Positions 34,788-44,600 of a stretch of 64,000 nt of DNA are shown in pieces (position 1 is the first letter of the stretch; each line of letters starts with the position of its first letter). The notes under the pieces were generated by a model. It was not told the DNA's origin and ran no database searches. It saw nothing but the letters and a program-made list of their open reading frames with translations. This DNA is from Erythrobacter sp. WG (GTDB lineage Bacteria; Pseudomonadota; Alphaproteobacteria; Sphingomonadales; Sphingomonadaceae): contig NZ_JAPFGY010000018.1 in NCBI RefSeq assembly GCF_026586795.1, positions 1-64,000 of the forward strand, read 5' to 3'. The translations under genes were made by a program, and so were the position numbers.

Positions 34788-35960
34788 TCAGAGCGCCTCG
34801 ATGATCGTGACGTTGGCGACGCCGCCGCCTTCGCACATTGTCTGGAGGCCATACTTCTTGCCGCGCGCGCGCAGGGCGTGGACGAGGGTCGCCATCAGCT
34901 TGGTGCCCGACGCGCCGAGCGGGTGGCCCAGCGCGATGGCGCCGCCGTTAACGTTGAGCTTGTCCGGGTCCGCCCCGGTGTGCTTGAGCCAGGCGAGCGG
35001 GACGGAGGCAAAGGCCTCGTTCACCTCGTAGAGGTCGATGTCGTCGATGCTGAGCCCGGCACGCTGGAGCGCCCTGTCGGTGGCGAAGAGCGGCTCTTCC
35101 AGCATGATGACGGGATCGCCAGCGGTGACGGTGAGGTTGTGGATGCGCGCGAGCGGAGTGAGGCCGTGGGCCTTCAACGCCGCCTCGCTGACCACCAGCA
35201 CCGCCGAGGAACCGTCGCAGATCTGGCTCGAGGAGGCCGCGGTGATCGCCCCTTCCGGCGAGAGCAGCTTGACCCCGGCGATGCCTTCGAGCGTCGCGTC
35301 GAAGCGGATGCCCTCGTCCACGGTGTGGAGGGCCGCGCCTTCGGGCGTGTCGATCTCGATCGCCACGATCTCGCGCTCGAAGGCGCCGGCCTGGGTCGCG
35401 GCGATCGCCTTCTCGTGGCTCGAGAGGGCAAAGCGGTCGAGATCGTCCTTGGTGAAGCCGTGCTTCTTCACGATCATCTCGGCGCCCATGAACTGGCTGA
35501 ACTGGATGCCGGGGAACTTCTCTTCGAGTCCGGGCGACTTGTAGTGCCCGAGGCCCTCTTTCATGTGCAACGTCGCGGTCGAGCCCATCGGCACGCGGGT
35601 CATGCTCTCGACACCGCTCGCGATCACCACGTCCTGGGTGCCGCTCATCACCGCTTGCGCTGCGAACTGGATCGCCTGCTGGCTCGATCCGCACTGGCGA
35701 TCGATGGTGACGGCGGGGGTAGACTGCGGGAGCAGCTTCGAGGCCAGCACGCCCATGCGGCCGACCTGCATGGCCTGCTCGCCCGCCTGGCTGACGCAGC
35801 CGGTCACCACGTCGTCGACCGCCTTGGGATCGATCCCGCTGCGCTCGACCACGGCATCGAGCGACCTGGCGAGCAGATCGACGGGGTGCACCCCGGCAAG
35901 GCGACCACCGCGGCGGCCCCCGGCGGTGCGGACAGCTTCGACGATATAGGCAGTGCTCAT
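34788..35960 (-). CDS. Acetyl-CoA C-acyltransferase (thiolase family)
   Basis: Thiolase of 390 residues for thiolytic cleavage of 3-ketoacyl-CoA. The active-site Cys is in IDRQCGSSQQAIQFAAQAVM, the His in GGAIALGHPLGASGTKLM, and the second Cys in MCEGGGVANVTIIEAL. ATG at 35960 has the strong site GAGGAGAGG just upstream. With the SDR dehydrogenase and crotonase it makes up most of a beta-oxidation spiral; an acyl-CoA dehydrogenase is not in this segment. Confidence 0.92.
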   Translation of the reverse strand: MSTAYIVEAVRTAGGRRGGRLAGVHPVDLLARSLDAVVERSGIDPKAVDDVVTGCVSQAGEQAMQVGRMGVLASKLLPQSTPAVTIDRQCGSSQQAIQFAAQAVMSGTQDVVIASGVESMTRVPMGSTATLHMKEGLGHYKSPGLEEKFPGIQFSQFMGAEMIVKKHGFTKDDLDRFALSSHEKAIAATQAGAFEREIVAIEIDTPEGAALHTVDEGIRFDATLEGIAGVKLLSPEGAITAASSSQICDGSSAVLVVSEAALKAHGLTPLARIHNLTVTAGDPVIMLEEPLFATDRALQRAGLSIDDIDLYEVNEAFASVPLAWLKHTGADPDKLNVNGGAIALGHPLGASGTKLMATLVHALRARGKKYGLQTMCEGGGVANVTIIEAL

Positions 35961-36161
35961 GAACCTCTCCTCCTCGATAGCCCCATGAAAGGGCCTGGCC
36001 GGGCGAAATCGGTTGCGCTTCGCCACTTGCCTGGCGCCATCGCCTATGGGACGCGCAGCCTCAAATCAAGCGGGCAAAACGTCCTCCGGTGTAGCTCCAT
36101 CATCTCGCGGGGAAGCGTGATGCGGCGGACGGTGCAGTACAGCGGGAACCCTTATCGCCCG

Positions 36162-37430
36162 TCAGCCACGGGCGTCCGAAATCTCGTAGAAGCTCTGTAA
36201 CAGCCCCTGTTCCTCGATGGTGAGATGGGGGTTCCAGACATCGAAAATCAGCACGATACGCGGTTCGGCACTGTCGTTCCAGGCTTCGTGTTCGATCGTG
36301 TCGTCAAAGGCGAAAGCCTCCCCCTCGCGCCATTCGCGGGTCTCGCCGCCAACACGAAAGCGGCAGCCGCTCGGCACAACCAGCGGCAGGTGGACGATGG
36401 CCCGCGTATTGGTGACGCCGGTGTGCGGCGGGATATGCGCCTTGGGGGCGAGGATAGAGAAGAAGGCTGATGGCGCCTTGCCGGGGATGCGGTTGCGCGG
36501 CGCGGCTTCGAGCGCCGCAACAGTCTCAGGGCAACGGGCGCAGACCGCTTCATTCGGCTCGCCATACTCCCAGAGAAAGCAGGCGCTCCAGGCCAAGGAG
36601 TGATCGAGCGCCGACCACTTGTTCTGCGGTGTTCCGGGGTCTTGCCGGACGTAGGGGCGGATCGCCTCTCCGCCGTCACGCAGCAAGGCCAGCGCCTCCG
36701 CCCGGATGGCATCGGTCCGCGCCTCGATCTGATCCAACCAGGGGAAATGCTGGCGGTCGAAGAATTCGTCGGCGGGCAGGAACGGAAAGTAAATGCCGTG
36801 ACACTCGTTCTTGTAGATGGCCCGGCGCCCCAGAAGATGGTCGACGCAGGCCCCGAAGCGGCGACCGGCGGTACCGAGCCTCGCCAGTTCCGCGCCGAGC
36901 GCCTCGTCCAGCGCGCGCGCCAGTCGGTCGTTGTGCTGCGCCAGAAAGGCCTGTCCACGCCTGAGCGCATCGGCAACGCCGGGCGGGCGGTCCTGCATGG
37001 AAAGCGCCATCTGAACGACTCCGCTCCACCCTTGTGCCGCCTTGGCCGTCCGCCCGCATCGCTGGTCGAGTTCGGCCATGCGAAGGTTCGCCATGAAGTG
37101 CAGACGATCGAGCGACAGGGCGCGCTCCAGTGCGTCTGCCTCGCCTGCATCGTCGCCGAGCAGACGATGCGCCGCCGCAAGGTTCATCCACAGGGCGGGC
37201 TCCTTGCTGTCCGCTTGCGCTGCTGCCGCGAAGAAGTTTCGCGCGCCCGCGCCGTCCTGATCGGAAAGAGCGCGAACGCCTCGTGCGTTCAAGGCGCGCG
37301 GATCGCTGGGCGCAATGCGCAACGCAGCGTCGAGGTGACGCAGCTCATCACTGCGGTGACCGGCTTGGCGTGCGCGCAAGGCGGCGGAGAGTTCGGCGTC
37401 CAGCGGGGATTGGCGGTCAGGCATTTTCAC
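36162..37430 (-). CDS. TPR-containing aspartyl/asparaginyl beta-hydroxylase (AspH) domain protein
   Basis: Two-domain protein of 422 residues. Residues ~1-150 are TPR-like helices (ALRARQAGHRSDELRHLDAALRIAPSDPRALNARG, AALWMNLAAAHRLLGDDAGEADALERAL). Residues ~255-415 are a 2-oxoglutarate/Fe(II) AspH fold: HTGVTNTRAIVHLPL, FRVGGETREWREGEAFAFDDTIEHEAWN, IVLIFDVWNPHLT, with the expected iron His residues. AspH enzymes hydroxylate Asp/Asn in proteins or peptides. It lies 3' of a TonB receptor gene on the same strand, a neighbour pair common in sphingomonads; a role in modifying or processing an imported peptide is inference. Confidence 0.85.
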   Translation of the reverse strand: MKMPDRQSPLDAELSAALRARQAGHRSDELRHLDAALRIAPSDPRALNARGVRALSDQDGAGARNFFAAAAQADSKEPALWMNLAAAHRLLGDDAGEADALERALSLDRLHFMANLRMAELDQRCGRTAKAAQGWSGVVQMALSMQDRPPGVADALRRGQAFLAQHNDRLARALDEALGAELARLGTAGRRFGACVDHLLGRRAIYKNECHGIYFPFLPADEFFDRQHFPWLDQIEARTDAIRAEALALLRDGGEAIRPYVRQDPGTPQNKWSALDHSLAWSACFLWEYGEPNEAVCARCPETVAALEAAPRNRIPGKAPSAFFSILAPKAHIPPHTGVTNTRAIVHLPLVVPSGCRFRVGGETREWREGEAFAFDDTIEHEAWNDSAEPRIVLIFDVWNPHLTIEEQGLLQSFYEISDARG

Positions 37431-37486
37431 CGTCTAGCGGAGGGCAGTCAGCCCACGCAAGCCACGGCTTGTCGCACGAAAGGAAA

Positions 37487-37510
37487 GGGAGCGGCCTTTC
37501 GACCGCTCCC
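37487..37510 (-). terminator. Hairpin terminator after TonB receptor 1
   Basis: GGGAGCGG and CCGCTCCC form an 8-bp stem with loop CCTTTCGA. On the minus strand it is followed by TTTCCTTTC. It separates the receptor transcript from the AspH gene. Confidence 0.5.
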
Positions 37511-37538
37511 TCCCATTACCCTTAGCTGTGATCGGCGA

Positions 37539-40511
37539 TCAGAACGTCACGCGCGCCGTGATGTTGAAGCGGCGACCGAGCACGTCGTAGTTCGACGGGA
37601 AGGTGTTACCGCTGTTCGCGCCGGTGGAGCCGACGTTGCTGCCGGTCAGCGGCGGATCACGATCGAACAGGTTGGTAACCACCCCGATGAATTCGAAGTT
37701 CTCGGCAACGCGGAAGCGAGCCGAAAGATCGAAGTAGTGGTAGGCACCAATCCTGTTGAAATCCTCGGTCGCGCCCACGAACGGGGTCGTGCCGGTGATC
37801 GTGCCCCGGAAGATGTTCCGCGTCGCGGCAGTGAAGCCACGGGCGATGAAATCATCTGCCTGACCCTCGTATTCGACCGGGTGGATGTAGCGCCACAGGA
37901 GCGACAGATCGACCGAGCCGAAGGTCAGCGTGGTACGCTGCTGGAAGGAGAACTCGGGCGCGATGTTGCCGACCGTCGGGCCGCAGTTCACGCTGAAGTA
38001 ACCCACGCAGTTGCGATTGAACGACGTCGGCGACGCACGGAAGAACAGGCTGTTCGTCCAGTTGCCGATGAAGTTCAGGTTCAGCCCGACCTTACCGATC
38101 TGACGGCTGTAGTTCATCGTCAGGTCGATACCGTCGGTCTCGAAGCGGCCACTGTTCGACAGCAGCAACGGAAGACCGAAAGTATCCGCCGGCGAACCCG
38201 AAAGGCTGCCATCCGCGGGGCTGCGGCGGATGGTGTTGCACGCCGCGGTATTCGCCGCCGCTGCCGACACCGACGCCGGGTTGGTACCGAAGCAGGCGGC
38301 AATCACGTCACCGGGCGCCGGCTGCGTGATCGCGTCATTCACCTTGATGTTGTAGTAGTCCACCGAGAGCGTGAAGCCGTCGAACAGCGCGCCCGGGCTG
38401 ATCACAGCACCGACCGTGAAGGTGTCGGCCGTTTCCGGACGGATGTTGGGATTGCCACCCTGTTGCGACTGCGCCTGACCGGCGGCCGGCGCAGGGATGC
38501 GCCCGATGGTCGCCGCCGGCGCACCCTGCGCAAGACACACCGCCGTCAGGCCGGCGTTGCCCACAGGCGCGGCGCCTTGGCACGGATCGACGGCGAGGTT
38601 GGTGAGGAGGATGTTAACCGGCGAGAACAGCTCCGCGATGTTCGGCGCACGCACGGCGCGCTGATAGTTGCCGCGGAACTTCAGGTCAGCAACCGGCTCC
38701 CAGCTACCGCCGACCTTCCACGTCGTAGTATCGAAGTTCGGATTGTTAGCCGCTTCGACGCTGTACGACGAATAACGAATGCCGGCTTCGAGGGTCAGCG
38801 ATTCCGCGAAGGGAACGCCGGCAAGGAGCGGCGCGACGACTTCGCCGAACACTTCCTTGACGTCGTAGCTGCCGGTGAACGGGGGTACGGCACCGCCCGC
38901 GCCACCGAGTTCGCCCGGGACAGCAGCAAAGTTGTCAGGGATGCGCTCGTAACCATAGTCACGATATTCCGCACCGACCGCGTAAGAGATCGGTTCCGCG
39001 CCCGCAGAAAGACTGCCGAAGTCCCCGGTCAGGATGGCGCGGGCTTGCGAGAGACGATTCTTGATCGTGATCGTGCTCTGCCCCGCAATGAAGGCAACCT
39101 GCGCAGGGCTGATGCTCCCCGACGGACCGAACAGGTTGAGCGGGACGCAGCCCCCGGTGGTGACGGTGCAGGTGTTGGGGTTGGTCGCATTCAGGGCCTG
39201 CTGAACGCGCGAGCGCAAGGTGTAGCCCGACTGGATCTGGACCAGATCGCTCTCACCATAGGCACCCGAGATATCGAGGCGCGTGCGCTCGTCGATATTG
39301 ACGCGCATGCCGGCGCGATAGTCGAAGAAGGTCGTCGTGAAGTCCGAAATGCGCGGCCCGAGCTCGACCGTGCGACGGAACACCGCAGGCAACACAAGCG
39401 CCGGGTTGTTGTTGCACGCCGCACCGAGCGCGATCCCGTTGGCCGTGCAGATCTGGTCACGCACGCCAGCCGGAAGGAACGGGTTGTTGCCCGGGATCGT
39501 CAGACGCTCGCCGAAGATGCCGGACGGCGCGATGATCGTGTCGATTTCATTCTTCGAGAAGATCGCCCGCCCATAGACCTCGATCGTGTCGGTCAACTCG
39601 TAGTTGGCGGCCGAGTACACGTTGAAACGGCGGGAAGGAGTCTGGAAGATGTTGAAGGGGTTGAAGTTGAAGCCCTGGTATTCGGGCACCAGCTGGGTGC
39701 TAGCCGGGTTCAGCTGAAGACGGGTGCCACCAAGCGTGACCGTCGTCGGAACCGACGTCGGAGAGGACCCTGCGCCACGACCGGTCAGGCCGTTGACCTC
39801 GAAAACCGAGATGTCCCGCGCGCCCTGGAAGATGGCGTCGATTTCCTGGTAACCCAGGCTCAGCACGGCGTTGCCGCGGCCGTCGTCGAAGTTGGCGCCA
39901 ATGGTGATGTCGGCGGTGAAGGAGTGACCATCACCCTCTTCGGTGATGCCGTTGGACACCTGCGCGAGCAGACCCGCGAAGTCCTTGCGGGTGATGAAGT
40001 TGACAACGCCCGACACCGCGTCGGCGCCGTAGGTGGTCGATGCACCGCCGGTGAGAACCTCCGCACGCTGCAGCAGCGCGACAGGGATGTTGTTGAGGTC
40101 GACGGTCCCCAGCTGGTTGGCAGTGACGAGGCGGTCACCGTCGAGCAGCACGAGGTTGCGCTGAGCACCGAGGCCGCGCAGATCGACGGTCGCGAAGCCG
40201 CCGTTGCCGTTGTTGGTCTGAGCGCCGATGCCCGGCACCACACCCGGCAATTCGCGGATCACCTGCTCGGTGCTCTGGATCGCGCGAAGCTGGAGTTCGC
40301 TCTCGGCCACCACGTTGACCGGGCTGGACGACTCAAGGTTCGCGTTGCGGATCAGCGAGCCGGTCACCACGATTTCGCCGGAGGGAGCAGAAGCCTCGGG
40401 CGCCTCGGTGGCGACGTCAGAGGAGTCCTGTGCCAGTGCAGGCTGCGCGATTGCAGCGCAGCCGGCGATGAAAGTGGTCGCCATCAAGCGCGATCGAATT
40501 TGGTACTTCAT
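37539..40511 (-). CDS. TonB-dependent receptor 1
   Basis: Outer-membrane active-transport barrel (990 residues). Signal peptide to ALAQ near residue 28; a TonB-box-like GEIVVTGSLIRNANLE near 42-57; plug domain with LPGVVPGIGAQTNNGNGGFATVDLRGLGAQRNLVLLDG and TGGASTTYGADAVSGVVNFI; a ~750-residue barrel ending in the aromatic tail NITARVTF. Cys pairs in extracellular loops (CTVTTGGC, NCVGYFSVNC) suggest loop disulfides. It belongs to the large oligopeptide/organic-substrate receptor group of sphingomonads rather than a siderophore type, by length and plug style. Ligand unknown. ATG at 40511 preceded by AAAGGG. Confidence 0.9.
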   Translation of the reverse strand: MKYQIRSRLMATTFIAGCAAIAQPALAQDSSDVATEAPEASAPSGEIVVTGSLIRNANLESSSPVNVVAESELQLRAIQSTEQVIRELPGVVPGIGAQTNNGNGGFATVDLRGLGAQRNLVLLDGDRLVTANQLGTVDLNNIPVALLQRAEVLTGGASTTYGADAVSGVVNFITRKDFAGLLAQVSNGITEEGDGHSFTADITIGANFDDGRGNAVLSLGYQEIDAIFQGARDISVFEVNGLTGRGAGSSPTSVPTTVTLGGTRLQLNPASTQLVPEYQGFNFNPFNIFQTPSRRFNVYSAANYELTDTIEVYGRAIFSKNEIDTIIAPSGIFGERLTIPGNNPFLPAGVRDQICTANGIALGAACNNNPALVLPAVFRRTVELGPRISDFTTTFFDYRAGMRVNIDERTRLDISGAYGESDLVQIQSGYTLRSRVQQALNATNPNTCTVTTGGCVPLNLFGPSGSISPAQVAFIAGQSTITIKNRLSQARAILTGDFGSLSAGAEPISYAVGAEYRDYGYERIPDNFAAVPGELGGAGGAVPPFTGSYDVKEVFGEVVAPLLAGVPFAESLTLEAGIRYSSYSVEAANNPNFDTTTWKVGGSWEPVADLKFRGNYQRAVRAPNIAELFSPVNILLTNLAVDPCQGAAPVGNAGLTAVCLAQGAPAATIGRIPAPAAGQAQSQQGGNPNIRPETADTFTVGAVISPGALFDGFTLSVDYYNIKVNDAITQPAPGDVIAACFGTNPASVSAAAANTAACNTIRRSPADGSLSGSPADTFGLPLLLSNSGRFETDGIDLTMNYSRQIGKVGLNLNFIGNWTNSLFFRASPTSFNRNCVGYFSVNCGPTVGNIAPEFSFQQRTTLTFGSVDLSLLWRYIHPVEYEGQADDFIARGFTAATRNIFRGTITGTTPFVGATEDFNRIGAYHYFDLSARFRVAENFEFIGVVTNLFDRDPPLTGSNVGSTGANSGNTFPSNYDVLGRRFNITARVTF

Positions 40512-40643
40512 CTGAGCCCTTTCTTGCTTGCCCATACAAGTTGCAATACGACGCGTGGCGTCGCAGCCCCCACACGAGCTATCGCGCCAGCTAATCCATG
40601 TTGTCCCGCGGCTGCAAATGGGCGATGCATTCCGAAAGAAGAT

Positions 40644-40661
40644 TGCAACATATGTGTTGCA
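40644..40661. promoter_or_regulatory. Palindrome upstream of TonB receptor 1
   Basis: TGCAACA-TATG-TGTTGCA, perfect 7-bp arms, 133 bp upstream of the receptor ATG and 72 bp before the divergent small gene. Likely a dimeric regulator's operator; regulator unknown. Related half-site (GCAACA) to the palindromes at 41470 and 50932, but the half-sites are in the opposite order. Confidence 0.45.
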
Positions 40662-40732
40662 GCCGAGTCACAAGTTGAGCAGGAGGGCGTCATGCGAATG
40701 GGTGCTGACTTCTTCGGGGTGCGAGGCGGGAA

Positions 40733-41260
40733 ATGGCGGGATTGATCCATAAAGCAGTGGCTGTGTCCGCGATGGCCGCCATGTCCCTGGCGGATAATGA
40801 TAAGAATCAGGCGGAACGACTGGTCGATGCCCTGGCGCAATGCCAGAAGATCGAGGCGGCCGATCAACGCCTCGGCTGCCTCGACGCCGCTGCGGACGCG
40901 ATCCTCAAGGCCCGCGAGAAACGCGAAGTGGTGATGATCGATCGCGAAAGCGTCCGCGAGGCCAAGCGCTCCCTGTTCGGCTTCTCTCTACCGAAGATCA
41001 GGCTATTCGGTCGCGGGGATGGAATCGAGGATGCCGAACCCGAGGTCGAATCGATCGAAAGCACCGTCACTGCGGTCAGCCGCGACAGAAGCACGCTGTC
41101 GACCTTCAGCCTTGCCAATGGCACGCAATGGAGATCCACGGAAACCATGCGTGTCCAGCCCAAGGCCGGCGACGCGATCCGGATCGATGCCGGCATACTG
41201 GGAAGTTACCGTGCCAGCGTGCGCGGCATCAGCGCAGGCAAAGTGAAGCGCATCAAGTAA
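40733..41260 (+). CDS. Small protein of unknown function with Cys pair
   Basis: Hypothetical, 175 residues, divergent from TonB receptor 1. The N-terminus looks like a weak signal sequence (MAGLIHKAVAVSAMAAMSLA). A helical segment ALAQCQKIEAADQRLGCLDAAADAI has the C-x10-C-L-D pattern seen in several exported proteobacterial proteins. The C-terminal ~70 residues (TVTAVSRDRSTLSTFSLANGTQWRST..) look like a small beta-domain ending in basic residues. I do not recognise a family with a known function. Confidence 0.7.
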   Translation: MAGLIHKAVAVSAMAAMSLADNDKNQAERLVDALAQCQKIEAADQRLGCLDAAADAILKAREKREVVMIDRESVREAKRSLFGFSLPKIRLFGRGDGIEDAEPEVESIESTVTAVSRDRSTLSTFSLANGTQWRSTETMRVQPKAGDAIRIDAGILGSYRASVRGISAGKVKRIK

Positions 41261-41605
41261 TCCTTTTTCCGGCAGTCGGGCACGGCGGCGGTTCGCCGAT
41301 GCCGCGATCACGTCGTCGCTAGGCGCCTGCGAAGGCAGCGATGGATCGGTGCGGCGCGCGGTCCTGCCGGATTCGGCTCGCAAAATCCTTGGCACCAGGC
41401 CCAGCGGTTGCTGCTGGCCCGGGCGACCGACCCGCGAGCGGCGCGCATCCGCATCCCCTTCACTTCAGGTTGTTGCAGTTTAGCAACAATTGTTTCGCAT
41501 CCGTGGCGGCGCGACTGTTCGCGCTGGAAAATCCGGCCTCCCGACGGCAAACAAGGATACAGGAGCGACATATTGTTGCGCGCCAGCCATCCAGGGGACT
41601 ATTTG
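41261..41605. other. 345-bp non-coding gap upstream of TonB receptor 2
   Basis: No convincing gene: short frames here on both strands lack family character. The notable content is the palindrome at 41470-41489. A second TGTTGC word (TATTGTTGCGC) occurs about 30 bp before the receptor ATG. Confidence 0.6.
41470..41489. promoter_or_regulatory. TGTTGCAGTTTAGCAACA palindrome before TonB receptor 2
   Basis: TTGTTGC-AGTTTA-GCAACAA with perfect 7-bp arms, 116 bp upstream of the receptor ATG. Seventeen of the central 18 bases are the same as in the palindrome at 50932, including the non-symmetric spacer. Probable operator of a shared regulator. Confidence 0.6.
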
Positions 41606-44600
41606 ATGAAGAGCTTGACGGTCATCGGCCGCCGTATCGGCCTGTATTCCAGCGTGGGCATTGCTGCCATCGCGCTGGCGGCTCCCGCCTTCGCGCAGGA
41701 CGTTCAGGGTTCGACCGACCAGAACACTGCCGTTGAAGAAACCGATTCGACCGAGCAGCCCACGGGCGCCATCATCGTGTCGGGTACGCGCCTCAACCGC
41801 CCGAACCTCGACGCGACCGTGCCGATCACATCGTTGACCGGCGCCGAACTGACCCAGACCGGTAACGTCAACCTCGGTGACCGTCTGGCGCTGCTCCCGC
41901 AGTTCCGCCCGACCTTCACCAGCCAGAACTCGGGCCGCTTCATCGGCACCGCGGGCCTTTCGATCCTCGACCTTCGCGGGCAAGGCACCCAGCGCACCCT
42001 GGTGCTGCAGAACGGCCTGCGCCACGTTACCTCGCAGCCGGGCCAGGCGACCGTCGACGTTTCGACCATCCCCGTCGACCTGATCGAGCGTGTCGATATC
42101 ATCACCGGCGGTAACTCGTCGATCTACGGCTCGGACGCCATCGCGGGTGTTGTCAACTTCGTCCTGAAGCGCAACTTCGAAGGCGTGCGCGTGCGCGTGC
42201 AGAACGGCATCTCGGACGAAGGCGACGGCAACAACTTCATCGCCGCCGTGACCGCGGGGACAAACTTTGCGGACGGCCGCGGCAACATCGCCGTCAGCCT
42301 CGAGTACAACAACAACGATCCGATCTTCTTCAGCCAGCGCGGTTATGCCGGTGCCTTTGACGGCCGCCGCCAGTTCCAGCTGGTGCAGGACACCTCGGTC
42401 ACTGGCCCGAACCGCACTCCGGAGCCGGCATCGGGTGATGGCATTGCCGACAGCCAGCTGATCGAGCGTATCAAGAACATCGGTATCTCGACCGGCGGTG
42501 CCTTCACTTCGACCTGCCAGGGCACCACGGGCGTACGTGCGGCCACCAACTGCGGCGGCGTGTTCAACGCGCTGGGCACGTCGCAGTTCGGCAACGTCTT
42601 CGTCTTCACGCCCGAGGGCAACCTCGTTCGCAACGTTGTGGAGCGCGACTTCCGGACCTTCGGTTCGGGTAACGCGCAGGGTGGCCTCGGCTCGACGCTG
42701 CGTGAAACCGGCCTGCTCCAGACCGGCAACACCCGCTATGCGGCCAACCTGCTCGCGAGCTTCGAAGTGTCGGACGCCTTCCGTCCGTACATCGATGCCA
42801 AGTTCGTCCGGACCGAATCGCTCCAGGAAGGTCAGCCGACCTTCTTCCAGGGCTCGGGCGGTCTGCTCGGCGTGACCTTCTCGATCAACAACCCGTTCCT
42901 CACCACCCAGGCGCGCAACCTGCTGGTCAACAGCCTCGGCACGGGCACGACCTTCACGCTGCAGCGCTTCAACACCGACTTCGGCGGGCGCGGCGAAAAC
43001 CACGAGCGCGATCTCTACCGCGTGGTCGTCGGCGCCGAAGGCAGCTTCTTCGACACCTGGAAGTACAACGTCGCCTTCAACTACGGCCGGGTCGAGACCT
43101 ACTACGAGACCCAAGGGAACGTGCTGGTCGCCAACTACCAGCGCGCCGTCAACGCGGTCCGCAACACCGCCGGTCAGATCGTCTGCGCCGTCAACGCCGA
43201 CGCTATCACGACCAATGACGATCCGGCGTGCCGTCCGCTGAACCTGTTCGGCACCGGCGCTCCTTCGCAGGAGGCTCTGAACTACATCCTCTACACCTCG
43301 AGCCGCAACCAGTGGTCCGAGCAGCTGAACGCGATCGCATCGGTTTCGGGCGATCTCGGCAAGCTCTTCGAACTTCCGGGTGGCCCGATCGCCTTCGCGC
43401 TCGGCGGCGAATGGCGCAAGGAAGACAGCTTCTCGGCCTTCGATGACGTGACCCGCACCGGTCTGACCTTCCTCAACGCGATCGGCAACTTTGCACCTCC
43501 GGCGCTGGAAGTGCGTGAAGTGTTCGGCGAAATCCGCATTCCGCTGCTCGCCGACATGCCCGGCTTCCAGGAGTTGACCATCGAAGGGGCGGGCCGTGCG
43601 TCCGACTACAATTCGGGGGCGACCGGGACGATCGTTTCGTACAACGCCGGCGGCGTCTGGGCTCCGTTCGACGGTCTGCGCTTCCGCGCCAACTATGGCC
43701 GCGCGGTCCGTGCTCCGACTCAGGGCGACCTGTTCGGCGCGCGTTCGCAGACCTTCCTCAACGGTCTTGTGGATCCCTGCGGTCAGCAGAACATCAACGC
43801 GAACCCGAATCGCCGCGCAAACTGCGCAGCGGCCGGTGTCCCGACCACCCAGACCTTCAACGGCGTGACCGAACCGTTCACCAACCGTGCGGCCTCGGGC
43901 ATTTCGGGCGTTTCGGGCGGCAACCCGAACCTCTTCGCGGAACAGTCGGACAGCTGGACCGTCGGTGCGGTGTTCACGCCGAAGTTCCTCCCGGGCTTCA
44001 CGATGAGCGTCGACTGGTACTCGATCAAGCTCGAGGACGCGATCAACACGATCGGCGCCCAGACCGTGATCAACCAGTGCTATGACGATCCGGGTGGCAT
44101 CAACAACCAGTTCTGCGCTGCGGTGTTCCGCAACCCGAACGGGACCTTCCGTGGCCAGACCAACGTCTTGAACGGCGGTGAGACGATCAGCTTCAACACC
44201 ACCGGCGACGGCGTGTCGTTCATCCAGGGTCCGTTCAACTACGCCCGTCAGGAGACGAGCGGTATCGACCTCGACCTGGGCTACAACACTTCGATCGGCG
44301 ACAACTGGCGCCTGTCGGCCCGTGCGATCGTCTCCTTGCTGCTTGACCGGAATGTGTTCACCTCGGTCACGGACCCGAACTTCCTGACCCGCGAGCGTTC
44401 GGTGCTGGGCAACCCGGAGTGGAACGGTCAGCTGAACGTGACGGTGGGCTACAAGAACTTCGACCTGCTCTACAGCCTGCGCTACCTGAGCAAGCAGACG
44501 ATCAACAACTGGCGCACCCAGAATGTCGAGCAGGGCCGTCCGCCCGAAAACCTCGACGCTACCTCGCTGGTCTACTACCCGGCTGCGACCTACTCGGACA

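Noticed and set aside
36600-40745. Very long open frame (1381 codons) opposite TonB receptor 1
   Set aside because: It is antisense to a clear TonB-dependent receptor, has no recognisable domain, and is rich in Arg/Glu/Gly repeats typical of shadow frames in high-GC DNA.
41308-41571. 87-codon minus-strand frame in the gap before TonB receptor 2
   Set aside because: No family character, no ribosome site, and it would overlap the conserved palindrome.
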